DNA of 11,704 bases. Origin: Desulfovibrionales bacterium GWA2_65_9. Lineage in GTDB: Bacteria > Desulfobacterota > Desulfovibrionia > Desulfovibrionales > Desulfovibrionaceae. The notes below the pieces were generated by a model. The model saw only the letters and a list, made by a program, of their open reading frames with translations. It searched no databases and was not told the DNA's origin. Within the stretch, counting starts at the first letter, position 1. Each line of letters opens with the position of its first letter. The translations under genes were made by a program, and so were the position numbers. The stretch covers positions 12,550-24,253 of the forward strand of contig MGTN01000004.1 in the NCBI GenBank assembly GCA_001799475.1. The letters are read 5' to 3'. Below are positions 10,601 through 11,704 of the stretch, one piece after another.

Positions 10601-10841
10601 TGTCATCCACTACGACCCGTGGTGGAACCCGGCCGTGGAGAACCAGGCCACGGACCGCACCCACCGCAACGGCCAGAAGCGGCAGGGCTTCGCCTACAAG
10701 ATGATCTGCCAGAACACGGTGGAAGAGAAGATCCTGAAGCTCCAGGAAATGAAGAAGGACGTGGCCGAGTCCATCATCCCCGGCCAGTCGGCCTTCAAGT
10801 CCCTGACCCGAGACGACCTGGAGATGCTCTTCGAGGTCTAA
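7632..10841 (+). CDS. SWIM zinc-finger SNF2-family ATPase (DEAD/DEAH-type superfamily 2 translocase)
   Basis: This encodes 1069 residues. It begins with a SWIM zinc finger of CxCx7CxH form (C81, C83, C91, H93), a DNA- or protein-binding module. Residues ~110-560 form a long region like the SNF2-associated segment of bacterial family members. The motor domain follows: Walker A DEMGLGKT (K638), Walker B DEAQ (729-732), motif III LSGTPIENN, then the C-terminal lobe with VLVFSQF, LISLKAGGTGLNLT, and motif VI DRTHRNGQ (D1008-Q1015, arginines R1009 and R1012). All core ATPase motifs are present, so it should be an ATP-driven double-stranded DNA translocase in the cytoplasm that remodels DNA-protein complexes, as RapA-like and SNF2 proteins do; the target is unknown. 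The start is supported by AAGGAG at 7615-7620, 11 nt before the ATG. Probably co-transcribed with the membrane-protein gene 22 nt downstream. Confidence 0.93.
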   Translation: MPIADENRVREILTRFVRETIPDYIVENSAAIVESDGVQKLDIKQRDQFLDVDGQVQGDDFQMYTSELGLNLSDGTISSYCNCPDSFSGVCRHVGATALKMLKSLSSAKKTDVPKPRTDWRQTFRTFFSTELEPEPGKHYLVFRLFPEPGRLQVSFARARQNKSGISTVQQDITLEQIIKNPDWCEISPGLPKVAGMIAHYLDYQGHRVELPAGLHSWFFRAIKNEYYIYLRDTDQPVRIENKTLQLKLSPQLSEDGLGFDLLLSREDRPPFSIRREDEIYFYGRLPLWLYWKGSFHPVQTGLDPELIQEMVEQAPIVPHADISEYLDRVWTKIPVSDLYGQEDFLERMGPIFQPAEFNPKLFLDEEGSLLVLKIHCMYDTEHGEVTLPGPNPDLQTGSYRYADKSYLIRRAQDEEAVLFAELQHMGFQPRSNHTWFMEQEAAINFLLDFYPMLVEGYRVYGEQNLTRYKVRLSKPEIVAEVTSDEENKWFTLDLTVQYDDQKVPIEEIWKAWVQKKRYVQLKDGSYTSLPESWLRRLGHKLKALGFDPEKPPQKKFQQFEAPVLDNLLDDMPGAKTDAYFVKLREKISNFEQIRQLPPPRGLNATLRPYQVMGMSYLNFLRDYGFGGILADEMGLGKTVQTLAFLLSLKERGAKGPSLIVVPTSVLPNWEREAAKFVPAMSRLTIYGAKRDDLFIRIKDSDLIITTYALLRRDLEELCKYKYTVVILDEAQNIKNPNTITARSVRRLDAEMRLCLSGTPIENNLFELWSLFEFLMPGFLGSQHAFQRGIVKPIKDADEETLDYLRSRVKPFILRRTKNEVAKDLPPKIETTHYCELADEQRDLYGALAARLKAQVLRDVDEKGLAKSQMSILDALLKLRQICCHPRLLKLDIPGINTNLPSGKFDAFKDLVTDIVEGGHKVLVFSQFVQMLHIIRSWLQIREVPFAYLDGSSKDRFEQVDKFNDTPEIPIFLISLKAGGTGLNLTSADYVIHYDPWWNPAVENQATDRTHRNGQKRQGFAYKMICQNTVEEKILKLQEMKKDVAESIIPGQSAFKSLTRDDLEMLFEV

Positions 10842-10863
10842 ACGACCCCAGGCAGCACTACGC

Positions 10864-11704
10864 ATGAACGCCGTCACCCGCCCGCTCATCCAGGCCTTCG
10901 ACCAGCTCCAGGCCTTTGCCATGTCCGAGCCCACGCGTCGCAACGTGGGCAAGGCGCTCATCTTCTATTTCCTGGCGGCGCTGACCCTCATCGAGCTGAA
11001 CAGCCTGGGCTGGCTGCCCACGTTCCTGGCCCGGAACATCTCGCTCAACCGCTTCGACGCCGTGACCCAGACCTTCACCCTGGTCCTGGTGCTGGAGGTG
11101 GTGGACCTGGTGTTCTCGCTGCCCAAGTCCACGTCCAAGTCCGTGGGCAAGCAGTTCGAGATCCTGGCGCTGATCCTCCTGCGCAACGCCTTCAAGGAGC
11201 TGACCAACCTGCCCTTCCCCATCGACATCACCGGCCACACGGACGTGCTCATCCGCCTGGCCACGGACGGCGGCGGCGCGCTGGTGGTGTTCGTGTTGCT
11301 GGGGGCCTACAAGCATGCCCAGCGTTGCGCGCCCAAGCACTGGGCCCCGGAGATCCTGGAAAAATTCATCGCGGCCAAGAAGCTGGTGGCGCTCATCGTC
11401 CTGGGCTCGTTTTTGTGCATGGGCCTGTACAACAGCTCTCTGTACCTGCGCGGCCTGCCGCCCATCGAGCTGTTCCACGACTTCTACACCGTGCTCATCT
11501 TCACGGACATCCTGATCGTGCTCATCGCCCAGCGCTACATGCCGGAATTCCACGCCATCTTCCGCAACTCCGGCTTCGCCCTGTCCACCCTGTTCATCCG
11601 CATGGCCTTGACCGCCGAGACCACCCTTTCGGTCATCGTGGGCGTTGGGGCCATGGTCTTCGCCGTGTGCCTGACCTACGCCTCCAACCGCTTCTACACC
11701 ATCA
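10864..11704 (+). CDS. Multi-pass membrane protein of unknown function, 3' partial
   Basis: An open frame of 280 codons runs off the window with no stop. I do not recognise the family. Hydrophobic segments lie at about residues 30-46, 66-86, 98-109, 137-149, 173-189, 207-222, 238-249 and 256-272, so six or more membrane passes are likely. Acidic residues lie inside or beside them (E44, E78, D81 in LVLEVVDLVF), and a basic loop PKSTSKSVGKQ (87-97) precedes a helix EILALILLRNAFKEL. These features would suit a channel or transporter, but that is inference. No signal-peptide cleavage site is evident. The ribosome-binding site is weak (AGG about 11 nt before the ATG at 10864), so the gene may depend on translation or transcription of the SNF2 gene ending 22 nt upstream; an ATG at 10921 (MSEPTRR) is an alternative start. 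Confidence 0.75.
   Translation, partial: MNAVTRPLIQAFDQLQAFAMSEPTRRNVGKALIFYFLAALTLIELNSLGWLPTFLARNISLNRFDAVTQTFTLVLVLEVVDLVFSLPKSTSKSVGKQFEILALILLRNAFKELTNLPFPIDITGHTDVLIRLATDGGGALVVFVLLGAYKHAQRCAPKHWAPEILEKFIAAKKLVALIVLGSFLCMGLYNSSLYLRGLPPIELFHDFYTVLIFTDILIVLIAQRYMPEFHAIFRNSGFALSTLFIRMALTAETTLSVIVGVGAMVFAVCLTYASNRFYTI

Noticed and set aside
7425..10961. A 1178-codon open frame on the minus strand opposite the SNF2 gene
   Set aside because: It lies codon-aligned opposite a gene with clear ATPase motifs. In GC-rich genes the codons TTA, CTA and TCA are rare, so antisense stops are rare. The translated product is a low-complexity Leu/Val/His/Gln-rich sequence with no domain.
10858..11553. A 231-codon minus-strand open frame opposite the membrane-protein gene
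   Set aside because: The product is rich in Gln, His, Glu and Val with no domain, while the plus frame gives well-formed hydrophobic segments.

Overview
The window is GC-rich, with a strong G/C preference at third codon positions and dense gene packing. This fits a Gram-negative bacterium: it has a lipoprotein with a clean lipobox, Sec signal peptides, and a single bifunctional RelA/SpoT-type enzyme. The overall style (SWIM-SNF2 ATPase, TPR-CHAT protein, long bifunctional Rel) suggests a Desulfovibrio-like deltaproteobacterium. That placement is inference from gene style only, as there is no rRNA or other marker in the window.

Layout. (1) Positions 1-2885, plus strand: the C-terminal part of a TPR-CHAT protein (caspase-like cysteine protease fold, His/Cys dyad intact), followed 14 nt later by an exported SH3b plus M48-type protein. 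The M48 zinc motif reads HESAQ instead of HExxH, so a canonical zinc ligand is missing. (2) Positions 2937-7422, minus strand, read right to left: an oligopeptide-type ABC solute-binding lipoprotein, then bifunctional (p)ppGpp synthetase/hydrolase (rel), whose ATG overlaps the lipoprotein stop (TAATG), then a small exported Ala/Lys/Glu-rich helical protein with a near-perfect Shine-Dalgarno. (3) A 209-bp divergent intergenic region (7423-7631) carrying a good sigma70-like promoter to the right and weaker candidates to the left. (4) Positions 7632-11704, plus strand: a 1069-residue SWIM-zinc-finger SNF2-family ATPase, and 22 nt after it an unrecognised multi-pass membrane protein that runs off the window.

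How the genes may work together. The minus-strand unit ties a peptide-binding envelope lipoprotein to the stringent-response alarmone enzyme by translational coupling. No ABC permease or ATPase gene lies next to it in the window. The left-hand pair joins an active-looking CHAT protease to a probable pseudo-metalloprotease. The right-hand pair joins a nucleic-acid translocase to a membrane protein. No CRISPR array, IS element, tRNA or rRNA was seen. Most of the window looks like ordinary core genome; the HESAQ protein, its tandem repeat, and the lipoprotein-rel coupling most deserve a second look.
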